A stretch of 64,000 nucleotides of DNA from CAVTJL01 sp963735065 (GCA_963735065.1 CAVTJL010000004.1:620001-684000), one strand, 5' to 3'; shown: positions 43,479-53,130, counted from the first letter of the stretch. The notes: generated from the letters alone by a model not told the origin. A program made the numbers and translations.

Positions 43479-45053
43479 ATGGGCGACATCGCGGGTGCCG
43501 ACGCCCGTGTGGTGATCGTCGGCGGAGGGATCGCCGGCATGGCGACCGCCCTCCATCTGGCACCGCTGCCGGTGACGCTGCTCAATGCCGGCCCGCTCCT
43601 GAGCGAGGCGGCGACGGCCCTGGCGCAGGGCGGGATCGCGGCAGCGCTGGGCGACGACGACGCACCTGCCCTGCACGCCGAGGACACGCTCCGGGCCGGT
43701 GCCGGACTGGTCGAGCCGGCGGTGGCGCTCGCGGTCGCGGAGGCGGCCGGGCAGTGCATCCGCGATCTCGAGCGCTGGGGTGTGGCCTTCGACCGGACGC
43801 CGGCGGGCCGCCTCGCTCTGGGCCTGGAGGCGGCGCACTCGCGACGCCGGATCGTCCATGCCGGCGGGGACGCCACCGGTCGTGCCGCCCTGGCGGCCCT
43901 GGTGGCGGCAGCCCGGGCCAACCCGTCGATCCGGATCGTCGAGAGCGCGCCCGCGATCGAGCTCGTCCGCGACGAGCGTGGCGACGTCGCCGGTGTCGTG
44001 GCACTGTGCGGCGGGGGCACCCAGCTTCTGACCGCCCGCGCGGTGGTGCTTGCAACCGGCGGGATCGGCGGGCTGTTCGCCGCCACGACCAACCCGTTGG
44101 GGGCCGTGGGTCAAGGGCTCGCCATGGCGGCCTCCGTCGGGGCGAGGCTCCGCGACCTCGAGTTCGTCCAGTTCCACCCGACGGCGATGGCCCTGGGCAA
44201 GGATCCCTTGCCGCTCGCCTCCGAGGCCATCCGCGGTGAAGGTGCCATCCTGATCGATGATCGGGGCGATCGGCTCATGGCCGAGGTGCCGGGCCGGGAG
44301 CTGGCGCCGCGGGACGTCGTGGCGCGTCATGTGGGCGCCGCGCTTCTCGCGGGACGCAAGGTGTTCCTCGACGCCCGGGCCGCCATCGGTGGGCGCTTCG
44401 CCGCACGCTTCCCGAGCGCCTACACGGCCTGTCGCGCCGCGGGCATCGATCCGACGGTCCAGCCGATCCCGATCCGGCCGGCAGCGCACTATCACATGGG
44501 CGGCATCGCCGTGGACCGATGCGGGCGCACGACGGTCCCGGGTCTGTGGGCCGTGGGCGAGGTCGCCGCGACCGGCCTGCACGGCGCCAACCGGCTCGCC
44601 AGCAACTCGTTGCTCGAGGCCCTGGCCTTCGCGAGATGGGTGGCAGCGGACATCGCGGGCCAGCCCACAGCCCTCCGGCAGCCTCGACCGATGCCTCCCG
44701 AGGCGCGCAGGCGCGAGGATGCCGATACGAGGAGCGTCGGTCAGGTCCGGGCCTTGCGTGAGCTCATGACGAGGTCCGTCGGCGTCGTTCGGGATGCGGA
44801 TGGGCTGTCCGATGCCATCCGGACGCTGACGCCTCTGGTCGAGGACGATGATCTGCCGCCGGGCCTGCGCCGCCGGGCGCTCGTGTGCCGGCTGATCGCC
44901 GAGGCCGCCCTCGCCCGCGAGGAGTCGATCGGCAGCCACTTCCGCAGCGATGCCCACGACGCCCCGTCCGTCCATCCGCCGGCCGGGATCGCCCGGTCCC
45001 ATGACGTCGTCCTGCGTGGGCAACAGGGAGCAAAGGTCTATGGCCATGGTTGA
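43479..45053 (+). CDS. nadB: L-aspartate oxidase
   Basis: 524 residues of the succinate dehydrogenase flavoprotein fold. The FAD motif VVIVGGGIAGMATALHL is near residues 10-26; TALAQGGIAAAL, EFVQFHPTA, SEAIRGEGAILI, RPAAHYHMGGIAVD and GLHGANRLASNSLLEAL are the conserved blocks. It oxidises aspartate to iminoaspartate for NadA. It starts one base after the nadA stop. The C-terminal helical domain ends KVYGHG and overlaps nadC by 14 bases. Confidence 0.95.
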   Translation: MGDIAGADARVVIVGGGIAGMATALHLAPLPVTLLNAGPLLSEAATALAQGGIAAALGDDDAPALHAEDTLRAGAGLVEPAVALAVAEAAGQCIRDLERWGVAFDRTPAGRLALGLEAAHSRRRIVHAGGDATGRAALAALVAAARANPSIRIVESAPAIELVRDERGDVAGVVALCGGGTQLLTARAVVLATGGIGGLFAATTNPLGAVGQGLAMAASVGARLRDLEFVQFHPTAMALGKDPLPLASEAIRGEGAILIDDRGDRLMAEVPGRELAPRDVVARHVGAALLAGRKVFLDARAAIGGRFAARFPSAYTACRAAGIDPTVQPIPIRPAAHYHMGGIAVDRCGRTTVPGLWAVGEVAATGLHGANRLASNSLLEALAFARWVAADIAGQPTALRQPRPMPPEARRREDADTRSVGQVRALRELMTRSVGVVRDADGLSDAIRTLTPLVEDDDLPPGLRRRALVCRLIAEAALAREESIGSHFRSDAHDAPSVHPPAGIARSHDVVLRGQQGAKVYGHG

Positions 45054-45894
45054 GCCGCTGCCGACCATTCTCGTCGAGCCGATCGTGCGGGCAGCCCTGC
45101 TCGAGGATCTCGGGCGGGCCGGCGACATCACGACGACGGCGATCGTCCCGGCGACGGCGGAGATGCACGGCATCGTCGCCTCGCGGCAGCGGGGCATCGT
45201 GGCCGGCATCGATGTGGCCGCCCTCACCTTCAGGCTGCTCGAGCCGGCCATCACGATCGAGACGACGAAGCGCGACGGCGATGCGGTGGGCCCGGGCGAT
45301 GCCGTCCTCCATCTGCGCGGGCCGGCGCGGGCGATCCTTACGGGCGAGCGGACGGCGCTCAACCTGCTCTGCCGGCTCTCCGGCATCGCCACCGCGACGG
45401 CCCGGATCGTCCAGGCGGTGCGGCCGCACAAGGCCAGCATCACCTGCACCCGCAAGACGACCCCGGGCCTGCGCATGCTCGAGAAGTATGCGGTGCGCGC
45501 GGGCGGCGGTGCCAATCACCGCTTCGGCCTCGACGACGCCATCCTCATCAAGGACAACCACATCGCCGTTGCAGGCGGCATCCGGCCCGCGATCGAGCGC
45601 GCCAAGCAGGCCGTCGGCCATCTCGTCAAGATCGAGGTGGAGGTCGACGATCTGGATCAGCTGCGCGAGGCCATGGCGGTCGGTGTCGACGCGGTCATGC
45701 TCGACAATATGGGCCCCGCCATGATCGAGGAGGCGGTGCGGCTGGTCGCCGGCCGCGCCGTCATCGAGGCTTCCGGAAGGATCACCGCCGAGACGGCGCC
45801 CGCCATCGCCGCTGCGGGCGTCGATGTCATCTCGGCCGGCTGGCTGACCCACAGCGCGCCCATTCTCGATCTCGGGCTCGACACCGGGTCTTGA
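45040..45894 (+). CDS. nadC: Nicotinate-nucleotide pyrophosphorylase (quinolinate phosphoribosyltransferase)
   Basis: 284 residues. Conserved blocks: LEDLGRAGDITTTAIVP, LNLLCRLSGIATATARIV, CTRKTTPGLRMLEKYAV, GGGANHRFGLDDAILIKDNH (here GGANHRFGLDDAILIKDNH) and IEASGRITAET. It converts quinolinate and PRPP to nicotinate mononucleotide. ATG 45040 has AAAGG five bases upstream. Third gene of the nadABC operon; convergent with a methyltransferase gene. Confidence 0.95.
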   Translation: MAMVEPLPTILVEPIVRAALLEDLGRAGDITTTAIVPATAEMHGIVASRQRGIVAGIDVAALTFRLLEPAITIETTKRDGDAVGPGDAVLHLRGPARAILTGERTALNLLCRLSGIATATARIVQAVRPHKASITCTRKTTPGLRMLEKYAVRAGGGANHRFGLDDAILIKDNHIAVAGGIRPAIERAKQAVGHLVKIEVEVDDLDQLREAMAVGVDAVMLDNMGPAMIEEAVRLVAGRAVIEASGRITAETAPAIAAAGVDVISAGWLTHSAPILDLGLDTGS

Positions 45895-45898
45895 TGCA

Positions 45899-45914
45899 GG
45901 AGGCGCCGGCCTCC
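45899..45914. terminator. Short GC hairpin between convergent nadC and methyltransferase genes
   Basis: GGAGGC (45899-45904) and GCCTCC (45909-45914) with a four-base loop, in the 27-base convergent spacer. There is no T-run. A weak bidirectional terminator is possible. Confidence 0.35.
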
Positions 45915-45921
45915 CGCTCCG

Positions 45922-46701
45922 TCACGAGACCGGGCGCTGCAGCACGTAGCATTGATGCCACAGCGATCCCGACAGCACGGGCACATGGCCGAGCCCGTCT
46001 GCCAGCATGGCGGAGAGCTTCTGGCCCGGCTGCCCGCCGAGCTCGGCCACGACGGGGAGATAGAGCCCGCTCAGGTGCTGCTCGAGCACGCGGAAGCCCG
46101 CCTTGTCGAGCTGCCGCCGCAGCGCGCCGCGGGTCAGACGGTTGGTATGGCCGAGCTCGTCCACCGTGCCGTACAGCTTTCGCGCAAGGGCGAGCGCCAG
46201 CGGGTTGCCCAGCATGCGCGCGAAAAGCTCCATGGTGCTGTACGACTGCGGCGTGGTCAGCACGAGCACGCCGCCCGGACGCAGCGCGGCGAAGAGCCGA
46301 TCCAGGGCCATCTGCGAGCGGTCCGGCGGCAGGTGCTCGAGAACCTCCGAGCACAAGGCGAGATCGAAGCCGCTGACCTCGAGGGTCGCAAGATCGGCCT
46401 CCCGCGTGCTCACGCCGGGCAGCTCGGCGACCGCGCGTAGAAATGTCGGGTTGATGTCGACGGCCAGCACCTCGCAGGACCGTTCGGACAGGTGCCGGGT
46501 GAAGAGACCCGCACCCACCCCAACCTCGAGCACCTTTGCCGACGGACCCGGGAGATGGTCATCGATCGCGCGGATCACCCAGTCGCGCCTGCTGGTATGC
46601 AGCCATCGCCGGGTCGGGTTGCGCGCCTCGAAGAGTTGTGCCTGAAACGCTACGTCGCCTTGTCTCAACCCGTCCGGCTGCAGGACGTTGCCATCACTCA
46701 T
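45922..46701 (-). CDS. Class I SAM-dependent methyltransferase
   Basis: 259 residues. SAM motif I is AKVLEVGVGAGLFTRHL near residues 54-70, followed by VLAVDINPTFLRAV and FDLALCSEVLEHLPPDRS, the methyltransferase-11/23 pattern. The C-terminal part (ALARKLYGTVDELGHTNRLT) resembles enzymes acting in lipid or polysaccharide pathways. ATG 46701 follows AGGAGAG. It is divergent from the GT39-like gene and may act in the same membrane glycolipid pathway; that is inference from position. Confidence 0.85.
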   Translation of the reverse strand: MSDGNVLQPDGLRQGDVAFQAQLFEARNPTRRWLHTSRRDWVIRAIDDHLPGPSAKVLEVGVGAGLFTRHLSERSCEVLAVDINPTFLRAVAELPGVSTREADLATLEVSGFDLALCSEVLEHLPPDRSQMALDRLFAALRPGGVLVLTTPQSYSTMELFARMLGNPLALALARKLYGTVDELGHTNRLTRGALRRQLDKAGFRVLEQHLSGLYLPVVAELGGQPGQKLSAMLADGLGHVPVLSGSLWHQCYVLQRPVS

Positions 46702-46946
46702 GATCTCTCCTATTCCGTGATCGGCTCGCCATGGAGGCCAGCGCGACCGAGCGTGCTCGCGGAAACGACATCTGGCCAATCTCATATACCATCCGACCCA
46801 GCATTTAACCGTCACGCGCGCGCCGGCGTGAGGTATCTCCGTACGAGGTGCCTGCGACGCGCGGAACCGATGGCGCCGAGAAGGCTTGCATCTCTCCAGG
46901 AGAGCACTCGCGCCCCATCGAGCCTGACCATCACGGAGACAACTCG

Positions 46947-48515
46947 ATGGCGCATCGCGGCCCATCCCCTTGGGGCATGATCTGGCTCGCCCTGCTCGTC
47001 CTTGTCCTGCTGCTCGTCTATGTCGGCCTTGCCGGGGGCCTACGCGGCACCGACCAGTATTGGTATGCGGCCGACGCGGAGGCCCTTGGTCGGCACCTTT
47101 CCCTGCGCTCCAACAACGTCTTCCCGGCCACGCTGTTCTCGCCGGGCGCCGTGCTGCCGCCCTACTTCAAGCACGACATCTTGAGCGTGTGGCTCGCGGC
47201 GATACCCACCTTCTTCGTCGGGCCGGCCTGGGGATGGCTGCTGCTCAACCTCGCGGCCACCGGCGGCAGCGCCTTCCTGATCCGCGGCGCCGCGCGTCGG
47301 GTGGCGAGCCCGGCGGCGGCGGACCTCTGCGCGCTGGGTTACATCGTCATGCCGCTCACCTTGTGGCAGACGGCACAGCCTCTGGCCGAGGCATCCATCA
47401 CCTTCTTCGCCGCCCTGGCCCTCTATTTCCTTGCCCGGGCCGGCCGCAGCCTCGCCGGCTGGATGCTGGTGACGCTTGCCCTGGGCGGGCTCTACTTCTC
47501 GAGGCAGAGCTACCTGCCCGTCCTCCTGCTGGCGGCCCCGGCCTTCCTTCTGCTCCGGCTCGGATCCGAGCCGGCTGCCTGGCGCCGTACGTTGGCGCAG
47601 ACACTCGTCCTGGGTGTCACGACGATCGTGCTCTACGGGCTGGCCCATGTCATGTTCAGCCACGAGAACGTCGATCATTCCTACACGCGGCTTCTTTACA
47701 CCAACGTTCCGGGCATAAGCGACAACATGTCGTTGAACTTCGACATGTCGACGGCCAATCTCCACGACACGCTGCATTGGGACCCCAAGATCTTCCTTCT
47801 CAAGCTCGGCAGGAACCTGCAGGAGCAGTTTTTCGCCTTCGGCAATCCGGTGGAGGCCTTCTTCTACTGGTCGTTCAATCTGCTGACGCTGATCGCGTTG
47901 TGGATGCTGTGGCGCTGCCGGCGGCGACCTGACGAGCGGCTCCTGCTCCTCGCGGCCCTCGTGCCGGTGGGCGTGCATCTGCTCACGATCGTGCTGTTTC
48001 AAAACCAGTTCCGCTACCTGATGCCGGCCTTCCCAGGACTTCTGATAGCCCTCGCGATCGCGCTCTCCGCGTGGGACCCGTTGCGGCGGCACCTCGAGCG
48101 ACGCGCCGTGCCCGTGATGGTGGTGGTCCTGCTCGTCAGCCTGCTTCCGAACATCGCGCTGGGCGCCCTGCTGCATCGCGAGATGGCGGTCGAGCGGCAG
48201 GTCCGCGCGCAGGCGACGGCGCTGTTCGATCGCTACGTGCCGCCGGACGGTCAGATGATCGTGTCCTATAACAAGGGCTACCTGATGTTCGGCTACGCGG
48301 CGCGACCCAGGCTGGTCCTCTTCGTCGACCCCACCTATGATTCGCAGGCCCTCGACCGGCTGCGGGAGCGGTTCAAGGCGGGCTATCTCTTCGCCCCCGC
48401 CGGCACCCCCTTCACCGCCCGGTTGGGCGCGGAGCCCATCGCCGCAGCGGCACCGATCGAGAGCTTCAGCATACCCTGGCAACTCTATCGCCTGCCGCCG
48501 GCGCCGGCCAACTAG
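46947..48515 (+). CDS. Integral membrane glycosyltransferase (GT39/ArnT/PMT-like, GT-C fold)
   Basis: 522 residues with about ten or more membrane spans. After the first span comes the acidic loop GTDQYWYAADAEALGRHL, the first periplasmic loop position where GT-C enzymes carry a catalytic Asp. ATG 46947 has GGAG eight bases upstream; the frame opens earlier without homology. Such enzymes use polyprenyl-phosphate sugars as donors, which fits the GT2 donor-making enzyme next door. Acceptor unknown (lipid, protein or glycan). Confidence 0.8.
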   Translation: MAHRGPSPWGMIWLALLVLVLLLVYVGLAGGLRGTDQYWYAADAEALGRHLSLRSNNVFPATLFSPGAVLPPYFKHDILSVWLAAIPTFFVGPAWGWLLLNLAATGGSAFLIRGAARRVASPAAADLCALGYIVMPLTLWQTAQPLAEASITFFAALALYFLARAGRSLAGWMLVTLALGGLYFSRQSYLPVLLLAAPAFLLLRLGSEPAAWRRTLAQTLVLGVTTIVLYGLAHVMFSHENVDHSYTRLLYTNVPGISDNMSLNFDMSTANLHDTLHWDPKIFLLKLGRNLQEQFFAFGNPVEAFFYWSFNLLTLIALWMLWRCRRRPDERLLLLAALVPVGVHLLTIVLFQNQFRYLMPAFPGLLIALAIALSAWDPLRRHLERRAVPVMVVVLLVSLLPNIALGALLHREMAVERQVRAQATALFDRYVPPDGQMIVSYNKGYLMFGYAARPRLVLFVDPTYDSQALDRLRERFKAGYLFAPAGTPFTARLGAEPIAAAAPIESFSIPWQLYRLPPAPAN

Positions 48516-48680
48516 CAGACGCTCGAGGCGCCGTCCGCCGCCTTGCTCGCGGAAGGGCGGGCGGGGCTCGGCCACAGCGTCACCCCCGTGCGGCATCGGC
48601 ATCGACCAGCCTCTTCCGCCGGCAAGAGGCCTTTCCATCGCCATGAAAAATGTGCCATGTCGCCCGTCGGGCGGTAACCT

Positions 48681-49733
48681 ATGCTGGCAGGAGCACATCC
48701 GTTGAATGATCTACCGCCTATGACGTTGACGCCCGAGGCGAGCTCAACGCCTGAGAAGGAAGGGACCGCCCGAGGTCCGACGATCAGCGTCGTCGTGCCC
48801 CTCAAGGACGAGGAAGGGTCCATCGCGACGCTCGTCGGTCAGATCCTGAAGGTTGGACGGGATGCAAACCTCAGGATTGTCGACATCGTTCTGGTGGACG
48901 ATGGCAGCGAGGATGGGACCTGGGTGATCGCCGAAGAGCTCGCCAACGAGCATACGGAGGTCTCCGCCGCCCGCCTGCGGCGCAACTTCGGCAAAGCGAC
49001 CGCCTTGATGGTCGGCGTGGGCGTCGCGGCGCCCTCCGACATCGTCATCACCATGGATGGCGATCTGCAGGACGACCCCGAGGAGCTGCCCCGGTTCGTG
49101 GCGGCGATCGAGGCCGGGGCCGACCTGGTGTCGGGCTGGAAGCAGAACCGCCAGGATCCGCTGGGGAAGACCCTGCCCTCCCGGCTCTTCAACCGGGTCA
49201 CCGCCTGGATGAGCGGGATCAAGATTCACGACTTCAATTGCGGCTACAAGGCGTATCGGCGGGAGATCTTCGACACGGTCCGGCTCTATGGCGAGCTCCA
49301 TCGCTACACCCCGGTCCTCGCCAACGCGCTCGGCTACCGTGTGGCCGAGATCTCCGTGCGCCATCACCCTCGCAAGTTCGGCCGGTCGAAGTACGGCGTG
49401 ACGCGGTTCGTGCGCGGATTTCTCGACCTCCTGACCGTCTTGACGATCACGCGCTTCGCCTATCGGCCGGGCCATCTGTTCGGGGGCATCGGAGCGCTTC
49501 TTTTCGCGATCGGCGCTGCCGCCATCGCCTACCTCGTCGGGCTGAAGCTCCTCACCGGTGCCGAGATCGGCCAGCGTCCGCTTCTTCTTCTGGGCTCGCT
49601 GGCCTTCATCGTCGGCGTGCTGCTTCTCCTGTTCGGCATGCTGGCCGAGCTCATCGTCAGCCATTCGCAAGGGCCGGTCGGAGCTCGTGATCTCGTCGCC
49701 AAGCATGTGGCGCACCGCGTTCCGCGCGGATGA
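48681..49733 (+). CDS. Glycosyltransferase family 2, polyprenyl-phosphate sugar synthase (DPM1/GtrB-like)
   Basis: 350 residues. The GT-A domain contains ISVVVPLKDEEGSIATLV, VDIVLVDDGSEDGTW, the metal-binding DGDLQDDPEELPRF (seen as MDGDLQDDPEEL) and HDFNCGYKAYRREIF. Two C-terminal membrane spans (about residues 265-285 and 300-325) make it GtrB-like. It would charge undecaprenyl phosphate with a hexose, the donor for the GT39-like enzyme upstream. ATG 48681 or 48720 could be the start. The stop overlaps the next gene by four bases. Confidence 0.9.
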   Translation: MLAGAHPLNDLPPMTLTPEASSTPEKEGTARGPTISVVVPLKDEEGSIATLVGQILKVGRDANLRIVDIVLVDDGSEDGTWVIAEELANEHTEVSAARLRRNFGKATALMVGVGVAAPSDIVITMDGDLQDDPEELPRFVAAIEAGADLVSGWKQNRQDPLGKTLPSRLFNRVTAWMSGIKIHDFNCGYKAYRREIFDTVRLYGELHRYTPVLANALGYRVAEISVRHHPRKFGRSKYGVTRFVRGFLDLLTVLTITRFAYRPGHLFGGIGALLFAIGAAAIAYLVGLKLLTGAEIGQRPLLLLGSLAFIVGVLLLLFGMLAELIVSHSQGPVGARDLVAKHVAHRVPRG

Positions 49734-50710
49734 TCCGCCGCGTCGTCTCCCTCGTGATCGGCGCGGCCATCATGGCCGCCGCCGTCTGGTACATGATGAC
49801 GCCCGAGGTCCTCGAAGACCTCCGCATCGTCGTGGCGACGGCGAGCTGGCGGCTCCTGCTGGCCGCGCTGGTCCTCAGCGCCGGCATTCAGTGGCTGAGG
49901 GCCTGGCGGTTCTCGATCATGACCAATGGCGGGTTTGCGCTGCCGAGATGGTCGCTCGTGCGCATCGCCTGCCAGCTCAACTTCTTCAACTACGTGCTGC
50001 CGTTCAGGCTCGGCGAGCTGAGCTACCCGGTCATGATGAAGCGGACCTACGGGCACTCGATGCTGCATGCCGCGGGCGTGCTTGTTCTTCTCCGTATCGT
50101 CGACCTCTGCACCGTGGGCGCGATCCTTCTTGCCAGTCTTGCCGTCCTCGATCTTGCCGGCGGCTCCATCGGGTCGCTTGCGTTGGGGGCGGTAGCGGCA
50201 GGGCTGGCGGTGCTGCCCGTCGTCGGCATGCTCGGCGCTCGCTCCGCTCGATCCCTGCTGAGGCTTCTGCCTCCCGGCAGCAGGCTCGCGGCAAGGCTGG
50301 AGGTAGCCTTCACGGCCCTCGGGGAGCGGCGCCCGCAGCTCGCATCGGTCGGCCTCAGCTTCGCCATCTGGCTCACCTTCGGCGCGGTCGCGGCCCTGGC
50401 CGCGGGCGCCGTCGCGATCGGCGTTCGGCCTGCCGTCCTGCTGTTCGGCGTGTCGGCGTCGAATTTGGCATTCGCCCTGCCGATCAACGGGATAGCCGGG
50501 CTGGGGGCCTCCCAGGCGGCGTGGGTGACGGCCCTCAATCACGCCGGCGTGCCATGGAACGACGCGGTCATCACCGCCCTCTCCTTCTATGTCGTCACGC
50601 TGGTGAGCGCCCTCCTGCTCGGAGGGCTGGCACTTCTCGCCGGCACCTGGAAGCCCGCGCCGCGGCTGGAGGCCGAGCCCAGCGGGCAATCGCCAGCCAC
50701 GGACCGATAG
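49730..50710 (+). CDS. Lysylphosphatidylglycerol synthase-type membrane protein (UPF0104)
   Basis: 326 residues with about eight membrane spans and conserved LPG_synthase_TM segments: WRLLLAALVLSAGIQWLRAW, NFFNYVLPFRLGELSYPVMM and the C-terminal NGIAGLGASQAAWVTAL. Stand-alone versions often accompany polyprenyl-phosphate glycosyltransferases and are suspected lipid flippases. The ATGA overlap with the GT2 gene makes functional coupling likely. Confidence 0.85.
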   Translation: MIRRVVSLVIGAAIMAAAVWYMMTPEVLEDLRIVVATASWRLLLAALVLSAGIQWLRAWRFSIMTNGGFALPRWSLVRIACQLNFFNYVLPFRLGELSYPVMMKRTYGHSMLHAAGVLVLLRIVDLCTVGAILLASLAVLDLAGGSIGSLALGAVAAGLAVLPVVGMLGARSARSLLRLLPPGSRLAARLEVAFTALGERRPQLASVGLSFAIWLTFGAVAALAAGAVAIGVRPAVLLFGVSASNLAFALPINGIAGLGASQAAWVTALNHAGVPWNDAVITALSFYVVTLVSALLLGGLALLAGTWKPAPRLEAEPSGQSPATDR

Positions 50711-50841
50711 GCCGGCCACCCGCCTCGGGCGCGACGATGATGCCGCTGCCGTCAGGACACCCATATGTCGTAAGGGTGCGCAAGGCTGAGCGAGGATCCC
50801 TGCCGATCCCCCCAAGCCCGACAACCGACACGGAGGTTGCG

Positions 50842-51195
50842 ATGAAGGACTATCTCGCGCTCGAGCGCGACTATGGCCAGCGGGCGAAAGCCCTGCACAA
50901 GGCGGGCGGTGAGCCCATGCGCGCCTTCCGCGGCCTCGTGCAGGCAACCGGCAAGGATGCCGCCCTCAGCCACAAGGTGAAGGAGCTTGCGGCACTCGCC
51001 ATCGCGATCGCCACGCGCTGCGAGGGCTGCATCGTCTTCCACACCCGGGCCTGCCTGAGCCTGGGCGTCAGCCGGGAGGAGCTGGCCGATCTGATCGGGC
51101 TCACGATCGAGATGGGCGGCGGCCCCTCGTCCGTCTACGGCGCGCAGGCTCTCGCCTGCTACGACGAGATGGCGGCGGCTTCCACGCCGGCCTGA
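50842..51195 (+). CDS. Carboxymuconolactone decarboxylase / AhpD-like protein
   Basis: 117 residues. The AhpD-type CxxC motif sits in TRCEGCIVFHTRACLSLG near residues 61-78, with the downstream His of the family and EELADLIGLTIEMGGG after it. ATG 50842 follows GGAGG. Members are either gamma-carboxymuconolactone decarboxylases or disulfide-reducing peroxidase partners; the CxxC and short length favour the latter. No catechol-pathway gene is nearby. Confidence 0.9.
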   Translation: MKDYLALERDYGQRAKALHKAGGEPMRAFRGLVQATGKDAALSHKVKELAALAIAIATRCEGCIVFHTRACLSLGVSREELADLIGLTIEMGGGPSSVYGAQALACYDEMAAASTPA

Positions 51196-51200
51196 CGCGC

Positions 51201-51234
51201 CTCGCCGCCCGCATGGTCACCGGCGGGCGGCGGG
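51201..51234. terminator. GC-rich hairpin between convergent AhpD-like and aapP genes
   Basis: CGCCGCCCGC (51203-51212) and GCGGGCGGCG (51223-51232) are exact inverted copies around a ten-base loop. The stem lies within the 49-base convergent spacer. No T-run follows on either strand, so termination may be factor-dependent, or the stem may protect both 3' ends. Confidence 0.5.
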
Positions 51235-51244
51235 ACCCCTCCGA

Positions 51245-51997
51245 TCAGTGCGAGAGGATCTGGCTGAGGAAGAGCTTGGTGCGGTCCGAGCGCGGATTGG
51301 CGAAGAACTCCTGAGGGGCCGCCATCTCGACGATCTCGCCCCGGTCCATGAAGATCACGAGGTCGGCGACCGATCGGGCGAAGCCCATCTCGTGGGTGAC
51401 GCACATCATCGTCATGCCCTCGCTCGCCAGCAGCACCATGACGTCGAGCACCTCCTTGACCATCTCGGGGTCGAGCGCCGAGGTCGGCTCGTCGAACAGC
51501 ATGATCTTGGGCTTCATGCACAGCGCCCTGGCGATCGCGACGCGCTGCTGCTGCCCGCCCGAGAGCTGGCCCGGAAACTTCTGCGCCTGCTCGGGAATGC
51601 GCACGCGCTCGAGATAATACATCGCCGTCTCTTCCGCCTCCTTCTTGGGCGTGCGACGGACCCACATCGGCGCCAGCATCAGGTTCTGCAGCACCGTCAG
51701 ATGCGGAAAGAGATTGAAGTGCTGGAACACCATGCCGACCTCGCGGCGGATGGCGTCCACGTTCTTCACGTCGCTCGTGAGCTCGATCCCATCGACGATG
51801 ATCTGGCCGCGCTGATGCTCCTCGAGGCGGTTGATGCAGCGGATCATCGTCGACTTGCCGGAGCCCGAGGGCCCGCAGACGACGACCTTCTGCCCTTTGT
51901 CGACATCGAGATTGAGGGCCTTGAGCACGTGGAACTCGCCGTACCACTTGTGCACGTCCCTGAGCCTGATGCTGGGGTCGCCGCCGTTGGCTTCCAT
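51245..51997 (-). CDS. aapP: General L-amino acid ABC transporter ATP-binding protein
   Basis: 250 residues of the GlnQ/AapP class. Walker A GPSGSGKST near residues 42-50, Q-loop VFQHFNLFPHLTV, signature LSGGQQQRVAIARAL near 144-158, Walker B IMLFDEPTSALDPE and the switch His in CVTHEMGFAR. ATG 51997 (MEANGGDP) is chosen; the open frame to 52108 lies mostly inside aapM. Last gene of aapJQMP. Confidence 0.95.
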   Translation of the reverse strand: MEANGGDPSIRLRDVHKWYGEFHVLKALNLDVDKGQKVVVCGPSGSGKSTMIRCINRLEEHQRGQIIVDGIELTSDVKNVDAIRREVGMVFQHFNLFPHLTVLQNLMLAPMWVRRTPKKEAEETAMYYLERVRIPEQAQKFPGQLSGGQQQRVAIARALCMKPKIMLFDEPTSALDPEMVKEVLDVMVLLASEGMTMMCVTHEMGFARSVADLVIFMDRGEIVEMAAPQEFFANPRSDRTKLFLSQILSH

Positions 51998-52010
51998 CCG
52001 CCTGGACCTC

Positions 52011-53129
52011 TCAGTGCTTGTGACCGGTATCGAGCTTGCGCTCGATCGACATGCTGTAACGCGACATCGCGAAGCAGAAGATGAAGTAGACGAGCGCCGC
52101 GAAGGCATAGCCCTCGGTCGAGAGCCCGATCCAGTTCGCGTCCTGGGTCCCGGCCCTGACCGACTGCAGAAAATCGAAGAGCCCGATGATCAGGACGAGC
52201 GACGTGTCCTTGAAGAAGGAGATGAAGATGTTGACGATGCCGGGAATCACCAGCTTCAGGGCCTGCGGCAGGATGATGAAGCACATGCCCTGCCAGTAGC
52301 CCAGCCCGAGCGCGTCGGCGGCCTCGTACTGCCCTTTCGGGATGGCCTGGAGGCCGCCACGAACGGTCTCGGCCATATAGGCCGCCGCGAACATCGAGAA
52401 GCCGACGAGCGCCCGCAGGAGCTTGTTGAAGTCGACGCCCTCGGGAAGGAAGAGCGGCAGCATCACGGAGGCCATGAAGAGCACCGTGATGAGCGGCACG
52501 CCGCGGACGAGCTCGATGAAGACCACCGAGAGCGTGCGGATGACGGGCATCGACGAGCGCCGTCCGAGAGCCAGCACGATGCCGAGCGGCAAGGAGGTGG
52601 TGAGGCCGACACCGGCGATCACGAGGGTGAGGAAAAGGCCGCCCCACTGCGCCGTCTCGACGCCTTCGAGCCCGAGCATGCCGCCCCGGAAGAGGATGTA
52701 GGCGATGATCGGATAGATGACGACGAGCCCGATCGCATAAGGCAGCTTGCGCTCGAAGCTCGGCACGAACAGCGGGATCATGGCCAGGATCAGGAGGCCG
52801 AAGGCGAGATTGACGCGCCAGCGCAGAGGCTCGGGATAAAAGCCGTACATGAACTGGCCGAACCGGGCCTCGATGAAGACCCAGCACGCCCCGCCCGCGG
52901 TGCAGTCCGCCCGCGAGGTGCCGACGAACGTCGCCTTGACGAAGGCCCACTCGATCACCGGCGGCACGATCAGCCAGATGATATAGGCACAGACCAACGT
53001 CAGGATGATGTTGAGTGGCGACGACAGGAGATTGGCACGAATCCATCCGATCGCGCCCGAGCTCGTGAGGGGCGGCGGAAGGCTCTCGGTGTGCCCCTCG
53101 GCGACGTAGTGTGCGCTCGCCTTTGCCAT
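52011..53129 (-). CDS. aapM: General L-amino acid ABC transporter permease AapM
   Basis: 372 residues. A long N-terminal region with spans precedes the HisM-type permease domain: IVPPVIEWAFVKATFVGTSR, a Cys-bearing loop (ADCTAGGACWVFIEARFGQF), then GLFLTLVIAGVGLTTSLPLG and the EAA-like AIPKGQYEAADALGLGYWQ near residue 265. This elongated form is typical of AapM rather than short GlnP-type permeases. It starts 1 base after aapQ. Confidence 0.94.
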   Translation of the reverse strand: MAKASAHYVAEGHTESLPPPLTSSGAIGWIRANLLSSPLNIILTLVCAYIIWLIVPPVIEWAFVKATFVGTSRADCTAGGACWVFIEARFGQFMYGFYPEPLRWRVNLAFGLLILAMIPLFVPSFERKLPYAIGLVVIYPIIAYILFRGGMLGLEGVETAQWGGLFLTLVIAGVGLTTSLPLGIVLALGRRSSMPVIRTLSVVFIELVRGVPLITVLFMASVMLPLFLPEGVDFNKLLRALVGFSMFAAAYMAETVRGGLQAIPKGQYEAADALGLGYWQGMCFIILPQALKLVIPGIVNIFISFFKDTSLVLIIGLFDFLQSVRAGTQDANWIGLSTEGYAFAALVYFIFCFAMSRYSMSIERKLDTGHKH

Positions 53130-53130
53130 G

